Shown: positions 45,317 through 56,440, numbered from the stretch's first letter. The stretch is 64,000 nt of DNA from Acetispira formosa (nom. nud.) (GCA_023525915.1 CP026657.1:496001-560000), one strand, 5' to 3'. Notes: generated from the sequence alone by a model not told the origin. Program-made: numbers and translations.

Positions 45317-45349
45317 GCCGTCCGGTTGGCCAAGCCGGACGGCTTTGTT
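45317..45349 (+). terminator. Terminator of the flagellin unit
   Basis: GCCGTCCGG (45317-45325) pairs with CCGGACGGC (45335-45343), followed by TTTGTTG. The second 830-bp palindrome begins at once after it. Confidence 0.8.
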
Positions 45350-45352
45350 GTG

Positions 45353-46180
45353 TGGAGGCGGCCCTCCGGGCCGCGTGATTAAAGGACTTGGCCTTACCGG
45401 CCAACCAAAGGGTTCCGCCCTCTGGACTCCGGCTGGGGGAGGGCCCACGCGGGCCCTACCCCAGACCCCACCCGCGCCAAGGGGCAAGCCCCTTGGAACC
45501 CCAAGAGGTCAGGGTCAGATTCAACTTTCTTTTTGCCGCATCGCCGCAACTCGCTTCGAGTACGAAGCTCAGACAAGCGGCGACGCTTCATACCGCATAT
45601 GTTTCAACCGCTGTCGGCTTCTTCACGTTGGGCTGTTACATTTTGCTATAGGCAGCTTCATTGGATGTTTGTGGCTTCACGTATGTTCGGCTGATTACTT
45701 CTTCCCCTCCAATAGCTTTTCCAGTGCTGTAACGTTGAGACCTAGCTGTCTTTTTTTTAATGAGCAACTCATTGAAAAGCGATAGGTGGCAGAGAGACCG
45801 ACTAACAGCACTGGAAAGAGCCTTTAAGGGGAAGCTGATTTAAACCGAACATACGTGAACTACCGCTCAGCCAATGAAGCCGCCTATAGAAAGCTGTAGC
45901 AGCTTGACGTGAAGTAGCCTATAGCACCTAAAGGGAACAAAGTATGAAGCGTCGCCGCTTGTCTGAGCTTCGTACCCGAAGCGAGTTGCGGCGATGCGGG
46001 AAAAAGTAAGTTGAAGCCGACCTGACCTCTTGGGGTTCCAAGGGGCTTGCCCCTTGGCGCGGGTGGGGTCTGGGGCAGGGCCCGCGTGGGCCCTCCCCCA
46101 GCCGGTGTCCAGAGGGCGGAGCCCTTTGGTTGGCCTTTCAGGCCAAGTCCTTTAATCGCGCGGCCAAAGGCCGCACTTCC
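45353..46180. repeat. 830-bp full-length palindromic element, copy 2
   Basis: 828 bp, inverted relative to 25917-26747: its right half matches the left half of that copy, reversed. It is itself an imperfect palindrome centred on AATGAGCAACTCATT (45759-45773). The same nested hairpins are present. The ends read GGAGGCGGCC and GGCCGCACTTCC. It fills most of the 950-bp gap between the flagellin partner and a convergent lipoprotein gene. Confidence 0.85.
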
Positions 46181-46224
46181 GCATTTCTTTAACAGAACCG
46201 TCGATTTCACCGGGAGAAAATAAG

Positions 46225-46665
46225 TTAAAGCCGCTCCACCGGTTCCTTCTGGTCTTTCTCCGCCTCCGGCGGAACAGCCCGGCAGGCATTGCCATTAAAA
46301 TCCCACTCCATAATCCGTCTCTGGCTATCGGTAATAAGCCTGGTTTCGCAGTAATAACGGCGCATCTCATTGACCATGTAGGGCCAGTCCCCATCATCAT
46401 AACGCGGGCCGAAACGTCTTCTGGCCACAAAGGCCGGAGCCATACGCTGCACGGTAACCACACGCGTTTTTACGAATGAATACATCCGGCGGCCATCCTC
46501 AAAGGTGAACTCCCCATCAGGCGGCCCCCAGGCCATAACCACCTCATCAATATTAACCCCTTTAAGGCTCTCCATACGCGCCTGATAGCCCGCCTCAGTG
46601 GCTTTTATACCCCCGCACCCGCCAAGCAAAATCACGGCGGCCACAACAAGCAAAAGTCTCTTCAT
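46225..46665 (-). CDS. Hypothetical lipoprotein
   Basis: A 146-residue exported lipoprotein. The signal MKRLLLVVAAVILLGGC gives a lipobox LGGC with Cys17. The mature part contains MESLKGVNIDEVVMAWGPP and YSFVKTRVVTVQR, a layout like SmpA/BamE-type small lipoproteins (a helix-turn 'G.s..eV...wG.Pd' motif), but it is not assignable with certainty. GGAGG about eight bases before the ATG. Two C-terminal-half cysteines could form a disulfide. Confidence 0.75.
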   Translation of the reverse strand: MKRLLLVVAAVILLGGCGGIKATEAGYQARMESLKGVNIDEVVMAWGPPDGEFTFEDGRRMYSFVKTRVVTVQRMAPAFVARRRFGPRYDDGDWPYMVNEMRRYYCETRLITDSQRRIMEWDFNGNACRAVPPEAEKDQKEPVERL

Positions 46666-46708
46666 AAGAAACCTCCCGACCAGGCGCGTCCTGTCCCTTT
46701 ACTGTATG

Positions 46709-46766
46709 CCGCCAGACACCGATAATCGCCCGTTCGGGGCAGGGTTGATTGCGCGCCGGTACAAAA
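46709..46766 (+). repeat. Small palindromic repeat, copy c
   Basis: Aligns with copy a at 2546-2600 through CCGCCA, GAT, GGCAG, TTG and GCGCCGGTA. It lies between the start of the lipoprotein gene and the end of MCP3. Confidence 0.45.
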
Positions 46767-46840
46767 TAAAAATACGCCGGCCAAATCGTCGGCTGACGTA
46801 TTTTAACATGACCAGGCGATTTAAATAAACCAGGCTGAAA

Positions 46841-48751
46841 TTAAAAATCCAGATCATCATCCATCGGCAGAGCTTTGGGCCTGGCCTGTCCGCCCGCTAT
46901 GCGGCCGGAGGAAGAAGACTCGGAGACCTTACGGGCTTTTCCGGCCGCGCCGCGGCCATGGGATATGACACTCAATTCATCAACCGCATCCAATAGATTG
47001 CCCGCCTGGCCGGATAGATCCCTGGCCGCGCCGGAAGCCGCCTGGGCTGAGGCGGCAGTGTCCTGGGTCACTTTGTCTATCTCAGCGACCGCTTTGGTTA
47101 TCTGGTCAATTCCATGCGACTGCTCTTTGGAAGCCTCAGCCACCGCCCCCAGAAGCTCCGCCACCTTTGAGGAATGAGCCTCAACCGTCTCAAATGTCCG
47201 GGCTGTGGCGCTGACCATCTCAGAGCCGTTGTTAATATTGGTGATGGTTGAGGCAATGAGGTCGGAAGTGTTTCTGGCCGCATCGGCCGAGCGAATAGCC
47301 AGATTGCGAACTTCATCGGCCACCACCGCGAAACCGGCTCCCGCTTCCCCAGCCCTGGCCGCCTCCACGGCCGCGTTCAGGGCCAGAAGGTTGGTCTGGA
47401 AGGCAATTTCATCGATCGTCTTGATAATTCTGCTGATCTCTCCGCCTGATATTGATATTTCATCCATGGCCGTGATAACGCCGCTCATGGATTTTTCAGC
47501 TTTTTTGATGGCTTCAGTGGCCTGGAGCATAAGATTGTTGGCCTCTATGGAACTGTCGGCATTGCGATTGGTCATGGAAGATAGCTGCTCCAGGGCCGCC
47601 GAAGTTTCCTCCAGAGAGGCCGCGTTTTCCGTTGCCCCTTCAGCCAGATGACTGGAAGTGCCGGTCATCAGGCCCGAAGTGTGATCGACCTCCCCCGCCC
47701 CCTCGGCCAGAACGCTGATAATCTGATTAATGGGTCTGGTGATGCTGCGGGTAATGAAATAGCCCATAACGCAGCTCATGGCCACCGCCGCCGCTAATCC
47801 GATAAGCAGAGACCAAATAACCTGAACCACTGAACTGGTGGCGTCATCGGCCACCTTAAGGGCCAGTTTGTGCATCAGGTCGCCAAGCTCGCTGGCGCTG
47901 GTCAGAGCGGCGTCACGCACATTTTCCCGCAGGGTCATTTCCTTCATGCTCTGTTCAGTCGATGAGTGTACCGTGGTCACCGCCTCCACAAACCTGTTGC
48001 CAAGGGCCACCAGCTTGTTTACATACTCCTGAGCTTCCGCGTCAGTATACCCGGTCAGTTTTTCGGCCATGGCCTGAACGTTGACCGCTTCTTTAAGGGC
48101 CGTATCGAAAAAATGCATCTCGCGCCGCAGCGAACCGCGCTGCATGGCCACCAGAAGAGCGGCGCCCGTGGTCTCCATATCAGCCAGCTCTTCTATGACC
48201 TGACTGCGGCGCTCATACTGTTCCCGACTGACATAAGGCGGGAACTCCTTGAGCTGCCGCGTCCGCTGATCCTGGCGAAAAGCTTCGGTGGTCTCTATAA
48301 GCTCGGCGTAGGCTATTGAAACCAGCCTTTGGGCATTGCCTACGGTGGCCTGCATTTCCGGCATTCTGGATACCATGGAATGCAGGCGGTTGTAATTCTC
48401 TTTCAGGGAATCTTTAGCCTCGATAATTTCCGGGTGGACGCGCCTGAGGCTGCCGCTGGAAATAAGGCTCTCAAGCTCGGCCAGCTCACTGGAAACAGTT
48501 TGGGAAAATTCCTGAACGGTTTCCCAGCTTTTGGGGTTGGAAATGTAATCGAAATCCAGCGAAAACAGGCTTTCAATGGCTACTGAATATTGAATATTAC
48601 TGGATGCGGCAAAAGTCGGAAGCACTTCTTCGCTTAGATTGGAAGCGCCGGTGCGGACGGAATTCAGGCTTAAAATGATGAAAGCGGTTAAGGCAATGTA
48701 AATAACACAGGTCGCGGCAAAACCAAGTATAATTTTGCTTCCAAGCTTCAT
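46841..48751 (-). CDS. Methyl-accepting chemotaxis protein (MCP3)
   Basis: A 636-residue chemoreceptor with the same plan as MCP2: [20 protein letters not shown] as TM1, helical sensor, TM2 near 312-337, HAMP ([11 protein letters not shown]) and tip [20 protein letters not shown] near 445. The C terminus, after a Gly/Ser-rich flexible linker, is [14 protein letters not shown]4 ends [12 protein letters not shown] and MCP5 ends AIPMDDDF, so this tail is shared and probably binds an adaptation enzyme. GGAG precedes the ATG. Ligand unknown. Confidence 0.96.
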   Translation of the reverse strand: MKLGSKIILGFAATCVIYIALTAFIILSLNSVRTGASNLSEEVLPTFAASSNIQYSVAIESLFSLDFDYISNPKSWETVQEFSQTVSSELAELESLISSGSLRRVHPEIIEAKDSLKENYNRLHSMVSRMPEMQATVGNAQRLVSIAYAELIETTEAFRQDQRTRQLKEFPPYVSREQYERRSQVIEELADMETTGAALLVAMQRGSLRREMHFFDTALKEAVNVQAMAEKLTGYTDAEAQEYVNKLVALGNRFVEAVTTVHSSTEQSMKEMTLRENVRDAALTSASELGDLMHKLALKVADDATSSVVQVIWSLLIGLAAAVAMSCVMGYFITRSITRPINQIISVLAEGAGEVDHTSGLMTGTSSHLAEGATENAASLEETSAALEQLSSMTNRNADSSIEANNLMLQATEAIKKAEKSMSGVITAMDEISISGGEISRIIKTIDEIAFQTNLLALNAAVEAARAGEAGAGFAVVADEVRNLAIRSADAARNTSDLIASTITNINNGSEMVSATARTFETVEAHSSKVAELLGAVAEASKEQSHGIDQITKAVAEIDKVTQDTAASAQAASGAARDLSGQAGNLLDAVDELSVISHGRGAAGKARKVSESSSSGRIAGGQARPKALPMDDDLDF

Positions 48752-49244
48752 GGTTCACTTCTCCGGTTCACGATTTGGTTTCAACCCGCTTTAGCGGCCG
48801 CCGGTGTTCAGAGCCGGGCAGACCCGCGGGTTTAAAATCACAGTTAAAAAAAATCTTGCGAACAGTGAAACCTGACGGATCCACTACAGAACTTTGCGTA
48901 TTATTTTAGGTATTTAAAGGCAATCAAAAAAACACTTTACATTAATCTTAACCGAATATCCTTGTAATGTCAATCTATTTGGCAACCACTCGCATAGCAA
49001 TAATAAATATTAAATTATATATTTGGCGGTTTAATATTCAAATTGACAGCCTTGACAATCTATCTTAGTAAACAAAATTGCCATCAAGGACAGCGGTGAA
49101 ACATAAATAAATCAGCCCAATAAAGAACAAACTTCCGCCGCCGGGCTTTTAGCGGGCCAGGCAGCGGAAGTGAATGGAATTCATAATGTCGCAGGGGGAT
49201 TTTTTACAGGAAACCAAACCATCCCGAGACATCGTGTTCAGCCG
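48752..49244. other. Gap between MCP3 and MCP4
   Basis: 493 bp, AT-rich in the middle, without a credible gene. An imperfect GC hairpin with ACTTCCGC/GCGGAAGT outer pairs (about 49131-49170) follows the MCP4 stop and may be its terminator. The part next to MCP3 carries CCGGCGGCCGC on the minus strand, also found in the MCP4 leader (51250-51262). Confidence 0.45.
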
Positions 49245-51182
49245 CTAAAAATCTTCAAAGCTTCCGTCATCCAGCGGCAGAGATTTTGTCGAAGCAACAG
49301 AACTGGAGCCGGAAGTTACGGCCTTTTTCCGTGCACCATTCAGCCCCCTGGATGAGGCCGGAGGATGCTGGCCGTTGCGCCCATTGACCAATGCGGTCAT
49401 TTCACTGACGGCACTCAAAAGATGGCCGGCCTGATTGGACAGCTGGCTGGCCGAAGAGGCCGACTCCTCAGCCGATGCGGCATTGGACTGAGTCACTTTG
49501 TCCATCTGGGCCATGGCGGTGGTAATCTGGTCAATCCCCTGCGACTGCTCCCTGGAGGCCTCGGCCACCTCACCCAGCAATTGGGCCACCTTGGTGGAGT
49601 GCGCGTCAACGGTCTGAAAATTATCGGCCGTGGCATTGACCATTGAAGAGCCGGATGCAATATTGCTGATGGTGGCGGCAATAAGATCGGCCGTATTCCT
49701 GGCCGCGTCGGCTGAACGGATGGCCAGGTTCCTCACCTCATCAGCCACCACGGCAAAGCCGGAACCGGCTTCACCCGCCCGCGCCGCCTCCACGGCCGCG
49801 TTCAGGGCCAGAAGGTTGGTCTGGAAAGCGATTTCATCAATGGTCTTGATTATCTTGCCGATCTCATTGCCGGAGACAGATATTTCATCCATGGCCTTGA
49901 TAACACTGCCCATTGAGTCATTAGCCTGGCGAACGGCTTCAGTGGCCTGGGCCATAAGCGTGTTGGCTTCGGTGGCGTTGTCGGAGTTGCGGCTGGTCAT
50001 GGAACTCAGCTCTTCCAATGCGGCTGAAGTTTCTTCCAGAGAAGCCGCGTTTTCCGTGGCCCCTTCCGCCAGGGTGTTTGAGGCCGCCGATAACTGGCCG
50101 GAAGCGCTGTCAACTTCCTCAGCCCCGCTTGAAAGAACATCAATAATGCGCTGAACCGGCCCGGTTATGCCCCTGGTGATGACCACGGCCAGAACCATGC
50201 TCAAAATGAAAGCCACAGCCGTTCCGCCCACCATCACCATCACCACCAGATTGGCCGCCCGCATCGAAGCGTCCGCCGAACGCATGGCCATGTCATTGCC
50301 CACGGTTTTAAGTTCAGCGGCATTGCTGATTATACGGTTCAAAACCACCGCCCGGTCAAGACCGCCCTGTAATGACCGCGCAATATCGGCCCTGAGCTGG
50401 CCGACCACTCCATCCAGAACGGTAAGAAGCTCCATCATGGTGGCCGAATGCCGCCTGGCTTCATCATTTTTAGAATCGCCGTTCAGCCACTCTGCCATTT
50501 TATAGGCCTCGGCACTGAGCTTCAGCCCATCTTCAAAAAAACTGTCGTTGTTGGTCAGGATACCGCGCAGACAGTTTATGACGATCTTGAAACCGGCCTC
50601 CTGAAGCTCCCGAATGGTATCAATCCGCCTGATTCGCCTGGCCACCACCTCCTCATCAGCGTGACGGTCGACTTCCTCACCTTGAAGGCGGACTTCCAGC
50701 TTCAAAAATTCATCCAAAGCCAGAGAAAAAACCTCATGCCCGCCAAGCACGCTCATCCGCAGATCATAAAGCCCCTTCTGCCTTTCCGGCACGATGTCGG
50801 CCAAGCGGCGATACTCGGCATAATCTTTCAAGAGCGCCTGATATGGCTCCATGATTGAAGGAATCCTGATGCTGGCGGCATTGGGCGTGTTAAGGTTGCC
50901 GGCCATCTTTTCAAAAGTCGCCAGGATGGCCAGACTGTGACCATGGGCCCGCTTCCAGGTTTCTTCGCTGCTGGCCATAAGATAAGAACGCATCTCAGCC
51001 ACTTCCATCGCCGCGTTGTATTGCACGGTGGCCGCCTCATCCAGCAAGGGAAGCACATTTTCACCAAGATCATTGGCCCCGGACTGAACCGGGCGCATGA
51101 ATATGAAAACCACAGCCACCAGTGAAATAAAAATCAGATTGGTCACCACAAAGCCTAAAACAATCTTTGTTCCCAGTTTCAT
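49245..51182 (-). CDS. Methyl-accepting chemotaxis protein (MCP4)
   Basis: A 645-residue chemoreceptor: TM1 about residues 8-30 ([20 protein letters not shown]), helical sensor, TM2 near 305-330 ([21 protein letters not shown]), HAMP ([11 protein letters not shown]) and tip [20 protein letters not shown] near 450. The tail [12 protein letters not shown] ends in SFEDF, which also satisfies the aromatic-x-x-aromatic pattern of CheR-binding pentapeptides such as NWETF. AAGGAG seven bases before the ATG. Sensor domains differ between the receptors while the signalling halves are nearly the same. Confidence 0.96.
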   Translation of the reverse strand: MKLGTKIVLGFVVTNLIFISLVAVVFIFMRPVQSGANDLGENVLPLLDEAATVQYNAAMEVAEMRSYLMASSEETWKRAHGHSLAILATFEKMAGNLNTPNAASIRIPSIMEPYQALLKDYAEYRRLADIVPERQKGLYDLRMSVLGGHEVFSLALDEFLKLEVRLQGEEVDRHADEEVVARRIRRIDTIRELQEAGFKIVINCLRGILTNNDSFFEDGLKLSAEAYKMAEWLNGDSKNDEARRHSATMMELLTVLDGVVGQLRADIARSLQGGLDRAVVLNRIISNAAELKTVGNDMAMRSADASMRAANLVVMVMVGGTAVAFILSMVLAVVITRGITGPVQRIIDVLSSGAEEVDSASGQLSAASNTLAEGATENAASLEETSAALEELSSMTSRNSDNATEANTLMAQATEAVRQANDSMGSVIKAMDEISVSGNEIGKIIKTIDEIAFQTNLLALNAAVEAARAGEAGSGFAVVADEVRNLAIRSADAARNTADLIAATISNIASGSSMVNATADNFQTVDAHSTKVAQLLGEVAEASREQSQGIDQITTAMAQMDKVTQSNAASAEESASSASQLSNQAGHLLSAVSEMTALVNGRNGQHPPASSRGLNGARKKAVTSGSSSVASTKSLPLDDGSFEDF

Positions 51183-51302
51183 AAATTACTCCTTTCACAC
51201 TGGGGCGGACAAAGCTTCGCCGCCCTGGCCGCCGCGAAACGCCAAACATCCGCGGCCGCCGGTTATTGAAGATTCAGCACAGAGAAAGCCATGCCGCCAC
51301 AC

Positions 51303-51352
51303 CTAAACCGGTGCACGATCAACGTGCCGCAAACAGGCAATTGCCAACACGT
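51303..51352 (-). repeat. Small palindromic repeat, copy d
   Basis: On the minus strand ATTGCC, GCGGCACGTTGATCGTGCAC and CCGG follow the order of copies a-c. It lies in the long leader of MCP4. The remainder of 51183-51895 is AT-rich and holds no gene I can support. Confidence 0.4.
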
Positions 51353-51895
51353 TCCGGTATACCGTAAACGAACGTTTGCAGGTGCTATTCAGTAATAACA
51401 ATTATGTGCATATGAGCTGGGGGTTTTATGCGGCTTCAGAGGTTAAATTACAGGAACATGAATAATGTGAGAGCTTAATATTCAGTTATGAATCCAAACA
51501 CAAATCATGCGATAAATCTATCATAAAGAAATAATGGAAGCAAGAGAAAAATATAAATAATATCAATCACAAACAAACAAAACGTCTGTTTGTTGTCTAA
51601 AAAAATCAAAGCTGAATTATCGACAAAGCTGGTAATATGAGGTGGCGGTTTGAAGATGGGGGCGCTCCGGGCTTCCGTCATAAGGGGTTTTCGAGAAAGA
51701 CGGCCCTATTTGGATATGGACCGGAGGCCGGGTTGAAAGATTTTTACTAAAAGCAACTTTCACCATTATTTTCACTCTTGAACGGGGGGAATTCAAAAAA
51801 GATGTCATAAAATAATGGTTCTCTATAAAAATTTTCCAGACCAGCCTCCCATAGTGTTGCCGGTGGGTTTCGAAGGGCGCTCAATGAACATTGCC

Positions 51896-52040
51896 TAGAA
51901 GTCATTTCATAAATATCTTTTTGCTCCCTGGCGTCGTTGCTCAGTCTTCTTAATGCTCAAAATATGTCGTATATTCCTGCGCTTAAAAAGCCTTCGCGCC
52001 TAGCCAGGAAACAAAAATCTTATTTATGAAATGACTTCTA
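51896..52040. repeat. 140-bp fold-back repeat, copy 2
   Basis: TAGAAGTCATTTCATAAATA (51896-51915) pairs perfectly with 52021-52040. The interior shares GTTGCTC, AATGCTC and CGCGCCTAGCCAG with 36094-36232, but the arms differ in sequence, and both sides differ together. TA lies at each end. Its last three bases are the stop codon of the LysM gene. Confidence 0.75.
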
Positions 52041-54095
52041 ATAGCGAATGATCTCCAGCCCCGCCGGAACCAGCCCTGCTATGCCGGACGGCATATCCAG
52101 ACCTGTAAAAAAGATGTCTCTCTCATTATCGGCGGAAACCAAGAGCCCCTTTATTGACAGGGACATAACCGGGCCGCCGGCCGGAGCGTTCAGAACCAGA
52201 GCTTCTTTAGGGGCAAGGCCAAAGCCCTCGATCACGGCTTTAATGACGTTTTCCTGACCGGCCTGGGCTGAGACCACCCGGTAACCGGCCTCGCGCATCG
52301 TCTTGACGGCTTCAGCCGAAAGCTCGCCGAATTCCACCACCACCTGCCGTGAACCATGTTCCCAAAGGACCGGAGCCGTTAACTCCGGCTGGCCTTCACC
52401 GGCGGAGGGCACCCGATCCAGCTGAACTCCGACTTTAGGCTCTCCGCCCAGAAGCCTGACCAGTTCGGCCGCCGCCAGACTGGGGTTGTTCTCTGAAAGG
52501 CGGGTGATTTTCAATTCTTCTGAAGCTGCTTGAGGTTCGTCAGGAATAACCGTCCCCTGAAACAGATCCATCACCCCAATGCCGTGACCGGATAAAAAAG
52601 TTTTCCAGGCCGGGGCGGTTTTCCGGTCGGCCCCGGAGGCCAGATTTATCACCAGGGGCTGGCCGCTGTTCCAGGCCTGGCGCGTCGGCCAGATCATCCA
52701 ATCGGCCGCAATCTTCAGTTTAATATCCGTGCCGCCTTCGTAAGTCCGGTCTTTTTTGTAGACCCGGAAATATCCGCACAGAGGCCACAGTTTGTCCAGG
52801 GCTTTTTCCAGCCGTTCGCCGCGCTTGGTACGGAACACCTGATAATTGGGAAATTTTTCACGCAGTTGGTTAACCGTCTGGCGCGGCAGACGTGATTCAA
52901 GGTCAATCACCACCCGGCGATCGTCAGGCAGCTCAATGACCGGGAATTCAGTGGTATTGAATTCAATGCTGTCAGAACCGACGGGCAGAACCAGCCGTCC
53001 TCTGGTATCGACCCCGGCCCCCAGACGGGTAAATATGAGGCCCAAGGTGGTTTTTCCCGTTTCAACCGTGGCGCTGGGCAGCTTGAGCGCCCCGGCCCGG
53101 CCATCGTCGGCCGCCTCCGGCCTGCGCCCCTCTGAACGGGCCAGAGCCGCCGCTTTCACCGCTTCCGGGTTGACCCCGGCCAGGCCGGCCAGATAGTCGC
53201 CGGCCGCCGGTATCCTCAGTTCAGCCCCGGCAAAGATCATATCCTGGCTCTTGATTTCCGGGTTCAGCTTCAAGGTCACTTTTAACAAATGGGCGTAGAT
53301 GAGATCATTGTCCATGCCTTCACGCCGCAGCAGGCGCTCCAGGGTATCGCCCCGCCGGATTTTGACGGTGCGGTAAACCACTCCGCTGTCAGGCTCAACC
53401 GCCAGCGGGCCGTGGTTGCCTGAAGGGAAATTCAGGCCGTTTCCGGCCGGGCCGCCAGCCTGGACCGGCTGCGGGGAGCCTCCGGTTTGCTCTTCGCCCA
53501 TTGAAAGCGTCGGGGCCGGAGTCGCGGTCTCCACCGTGCCCTCCCCCGGAGTGTGGCGCATGACCACCACTTTAGCCGGCTGCTGTTCCGGCTGGGTACG
53601 CTCATACACCTTGACCATCCGCGTCACCGTGGCCGGATCAACCAGTTCAGGGGCCGGTTCAGACGCGGCGGCTGTTTCTTCCGCGTCAATGGTCTCGTCT
53701 TTTAATTCCGCCGGCAGGTTCAGCACCTGGCCGGGCTGGATCTTGTTCAGGTCGGTCAGTTCCGGGTTCAGGCTCCGCACCAGCCGCATCATCCTGGCCT
53801 CGTCGCCGGAGGAGGCCACAATGCCCCGCGACTTCAGTATTTTTACCAGACTGTCGCCCCGGTTGACCTGGTATTGATCTACCGACACCTTCAGATCTTC
53901 AAATTCATAAACTTCCACCACCTTGGTCAGGGTGATGGTGTGATCGGCCGTCTCAGCCTTTTCCTCCGCCGCCGGAACCACAGGCTCCTGGTTTTCCTGG
54001 GCCTGGAGATAACCGGTCGAACAGAAGACCCACAACAGGGCCGGAGACAGCCCCAAGGCCAGACGTCTTAATGTTTTCTTATTTTCATTGGTCAT
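52038..54095 (-). CDS. Exported LysM-domain protein
   Basis: A 685-residue envelope protein with an N-terminal signal peptide (LALGLSPALLWVFCSTGYLQA). Two LysM-like modules are visible: VNRGDSLVKILKSRG with LNKIQPGQVLNLP (about 75-130) and IRRGDTLERLLRREG with PEIKSQDMIFAGAELRIP (about 245-300). LysM binds peptidoglycan glycan. The C-terminal about 360 residues are unrecognised. It lies 59 bp after MCP5 on the same strand, so a functional link between a receptor and a wall-bound protein is possible. The stop codon is supplied by a repeat. Confidence 0.85.
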   Translation of the reverse strand: MTNENKKTLRRLALGLSPALLWVFCSTGYLQAQENQEPVVPAAEEKAETADHTITLTKVVEVYEFEDLKVSVDQYQVNRGDSLVKILKSRGIVASSGDEARMMRLVRSLNPELTDLNKIQPGQVLNLPAELKDETIDAEETAAASEPAPELVDPATVTRMVKVYERTQPEQQPAKVVVMRHTPGEGTVETATPAPTLSMGEEQTGGSPQPVQAGGPAGNGLNFPSGNHGPLAVEPDSGVVYRTVKIRRGDTLERLLRREGMDNDLIYAHLLKVTLKLNPEIKSQDMIFAGAELRIPAAGDYLAGLAGVNPEAVKAAALARSEGRRPEAADDGRAGALKLPSATVETGKTTLGLIFTRLGAGVDTRGRLVLPVGSDSIEFNTTEFPVIELPDDRRVVIDLESRLPRQTVNQLREKFPNYQVFRTKRGERLEKALDKLWPLCGYFRVYKKDRTYEGGTDIKLKIAADWMIWPTRQAWNSGQPLVINLASGADRKTAPAWKTFLSGHGIGVMDLFQGTVIPDEPQAASEELKITRLSENNPSLAAAELVRLLGGEPKVGVQLDRVPSAGEGQPELTAPVLWEHGSRQVVVEFGELSAEAVKTMREAGYRVVSAQAGQENVIKAVIEGFGLAPKEALVLNAPAGGPVMSLSIKGLLVSADNERDIFFTGLDMPSGIAGLVPAGLEIIRY

Positions 54096-54154
54096 GTATT
54101 GGCCTTGTGATATTGGAATCAGCCGCCGATAAAGACAGCGGCGGCGTTAGTCGG

Positions 54155-56077
54155 CTAAAAATCATCATCCATGGGAATGGCCGCATCCATCTGGCTCTTT
54201 TTGGTCTGATCGACCACCAAAGGCCTGGCGGGCATGAGCGGGGCCACTTTGTCCTCCGCGATATGCTCGGCCAGATTGAAAGCCGGAGCTGCCCCTTTGC
54301 TGGCGGCTTGCGGAGCAATCCTTTTGCGCCCGGCCTCTCTTTTCAGCCGGGCCGCTTCGGCCGCGCCTTTCAAAATGGCCACCATTTCATCTAAAGCCTC
54401 ACTGAGGAGGGCCGCCTGCCTGGTCAGGTTCTGGGACAGTGACTGGGTTTCACCAGCTCCGGCCGCGTTTTCCTGAGTCACCTTATCCATCAGGGCGATG
54501 GACTGGTGGATGTTTTGAATATCCTGGGCCTGACTCTGGCTGGCCTGGGCAATTTCACCCACGATAACCCCCATCTGGTCGGAGTTGGCCACCATTGAGG
54601 CGAAGCTTTCCTCGGCGTTCTGCACCAGCATGGCTCCCTGATTGATACGTTCCATACTGCCCGCAATCATAACAGCCGTATTTTTGGCCGCCTCGGCCGA
54701 GCTGTTGGCCAGGTTGCGCACCTCATCGGCCACCACCGCGAAACCAACCCCGGCTTCACCGGCCCTGGCCGCCTCCACGGCCGCGTTCAGAGCCAGGATG
54801 TTGGTCTGGAAAGCGATTTCCTCAACCGTCTTGATAATCTTGCTGCTGGCCTGGCCGGAAGCCCGGATTTCCTCCATGGCCTGGGAGATTTCGCCCATAG
54901 CGTCATTGGCCACCTCGACATGGCTTTTGGCCTTGATCATCAAATCCTTGGCCTGGGCCGAGTGGCTGGCGTTGCGCTTGGCCATGGTCAGCATTTCTTC
55001 CAGGCTGGACATGGCCTCCAGAACGGCGGTGGTGTTTTCGGAAACGCCTTTGGCCAGAAGCTGGCTGGACTGTGAGAGGTGTCCGGCGGTAATGGTGACC
55101 TCGGAAGCGCCCCGACTGAAATGCTCGATAATGCCGCTCAAGGGTCGAACGGTGCTGCGCAAGAGGATTATCACCAGGGTGACCGTCAGAACCAGGGCCA
55201 CCACCAGACCGATGACCACCGAGCGGGTTATCTGTTTTCCGGCGGATTCGCTCTGTTCCATGACTACGGCGGTTAAATCCCTGGCGGCATGGTTGAGTTC
55301 GGCCAGCTCCCGGATTATTTTTTCTCCCCCGGTGGCCAGGGCGCTGTGTATTTCCTGCTTTTTCCGGCCGGAATCAGCCCACTGATGGCGAAGCTGATCC
55401 AGGCGGGCCCAGACGGTTTCAATATTTTTTACCCGTTCCGCGCCAAAAGTCTGGGGAGCGGGCGCCCGGCTGGGCCAGGCCGACAGGATACTGTTGTCGT
55501 TGCGGGATTCCGATTCCCACAGAAGTGAAACCGAACGCTGAAGCAAAACCTGACGGGTCAGTGCCTCACGGCGGACTTCCTCGCCCAGAGAGGTATCGTC
55601 CGATACTGAAGCCAGAATATCCAGGCCGGATTTTCCCACACTGGTGAATTCCTCACGCAAGTGTTTCTGGGAGGCGGACAGGGCCGAGAGGCTGTCCATA
55701 GACACCTTCAGCGAATTCAGTTCCGTCAGGATGCTCTGGACTTTGGGCTCCAGGCTTTTCAGAATATGACCACCGCCCAAGCTGGTTTTCAGGGCCTGGC
55801 CGATGCCGGTGGCGCTTTGATAGCTTTTATTCCACAATTCCAGATGCCGGTCTTCATTGGAAAGAGCGTAGCTGGAAATGGCGTCCAGGGTGGAGCCGAC
55901 CCCGCTGGTCAATTCCTGGGAGGCGATGAGGGTTGGCACCAGTTCATGGCCCAAATTGTCCGAAAGGGTGCGCAGAGTGTGGACCCGAAAGGTTATAAAT
56001 CCCAGAAGCAGGGCTATTATTATAAAAATCAGTCCGAATCCGAGGGCAAACTTGGTGCTTAGGTTGTATTGTTTCAC
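54155..56077 (-). CDS. Methyl-accepting chemotaxis protein (MCP5)
   Basis: A 640-residue chemoreceptor, more divergent than MCP2-4: TM1 [20 protein letters not shown], a helical sensor region, TM2 [20 protein letters not shown], then a HAMP-like segment and tip [20 protein letters not shown] near 440. The tail is AIPMDDDF. The GTG at 56077 ([10 protein letters not shown]) is chosen because AAGGCGG lies upstream and TM1 then starts at the usual distance; a GTG at 56131 is also in frame. First of a pair with the LysM gene. Confidence 0.93.
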   Translation of the reverse strand: MKQYNLSTKFALGFGLIFIIIALLLGFITFRVHTLRTLSDNLGHELVPTLIASQELTSGVGSTLDAISSYALSNEDRHLELWNKSYQSATGIGQALKTSLGGGHILKSLEPKVQSILTELNSLKVSMDSLSALSASQKHLREEFTSVGKSGLDILASVSDDTSLGEEVRREALTRQVLLQRSVSLLWESESRNDNSILSAWPSRAPAPQTFGAERVKNIETVWARLDQLRHQWADSGRKKQEIHSALATGGEKIIRELAELNHAARDLTAVVMEQSESAGKQITRSVVIGLVVALVLTVTLVIILLRSTVRPLSGIIEHFSRGASEVTITAGHLSQSSQLLAKGVSENTTAVLEAMSSLEEMLTMAKRNASHSAQAKDLMIKAKSHVEVANDAMGEISQAMEEIRASGQASSKIIKTVEEIAFQTNILALNAAVEAARAGEAGVGFAVVADEVRNLANSSAEAAKNTAVMIAGSMERINQGAMLVQNAEESFASMVANSDQMGVIVGEIAQASQSQAQDIQNIHQSIALMDKVTQENAAGAGETQSLSQNLTRQAALLSEALDEMVAILKGAAEAARLKREAGRKRIAPQAASKGAAPAFNLAEHIAEDKVAPLMPARPLVVDQTKKSQMDAAIPMDDDF

Positions 56078-56275
56078 TTGGTGGCCGCCTTGGCGCTCTG
56101 GATAACGCTTCAGTCCATTGGTTAGCTTCACAGGCGTGGGCCGAAGCTTTCGCCATACATTGGATAACCTGAATCAATCTGGGACTGAATGGAATTGTTT
56201 TCAACCGGATATTTGCTTAACGGTACAATTTTATCAATATAAATATAATTGTCAACCGTGTGGCTGCACCCGGCA

Positions 56276-56440
56276 ATTCTAATTATGGCCGATGCCGCTG
56301 CATAACGCCGGGGTCGAGCGCAGCGAGACGGAGCGCACGCGACTAGTTTTGACGGAAAAATAGCCGCTTGCGAAACAAAAACCACGCTTTTTGTGTAGCG
56401 GAGGGGCCATAAGTTCAAGGGAAAAAGCCATAATTAGAAT
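56276..56440. repeat. 165-bp fold-back repeat, copy 2
   Basis: ATTCTAATTATGGC (56276-56289) is repeated inverted at 56427-56440. The interior has GGGTCGA, GAGACGGAGCG, GCGACT and CAAAAACCACGCTTTTTG in the order seen at 5833-5996. It is in the gap between leuS and MCP5 and has no coding sequence. Confidence 0.7.

Noticed and set aside
51617..51808. 63-codon minus-strand frame in the MCP4-LysM gap
   Set aside because: No ribosome site, no recognisable motif, and AT-rich surroundings typical of non-coding DNA.
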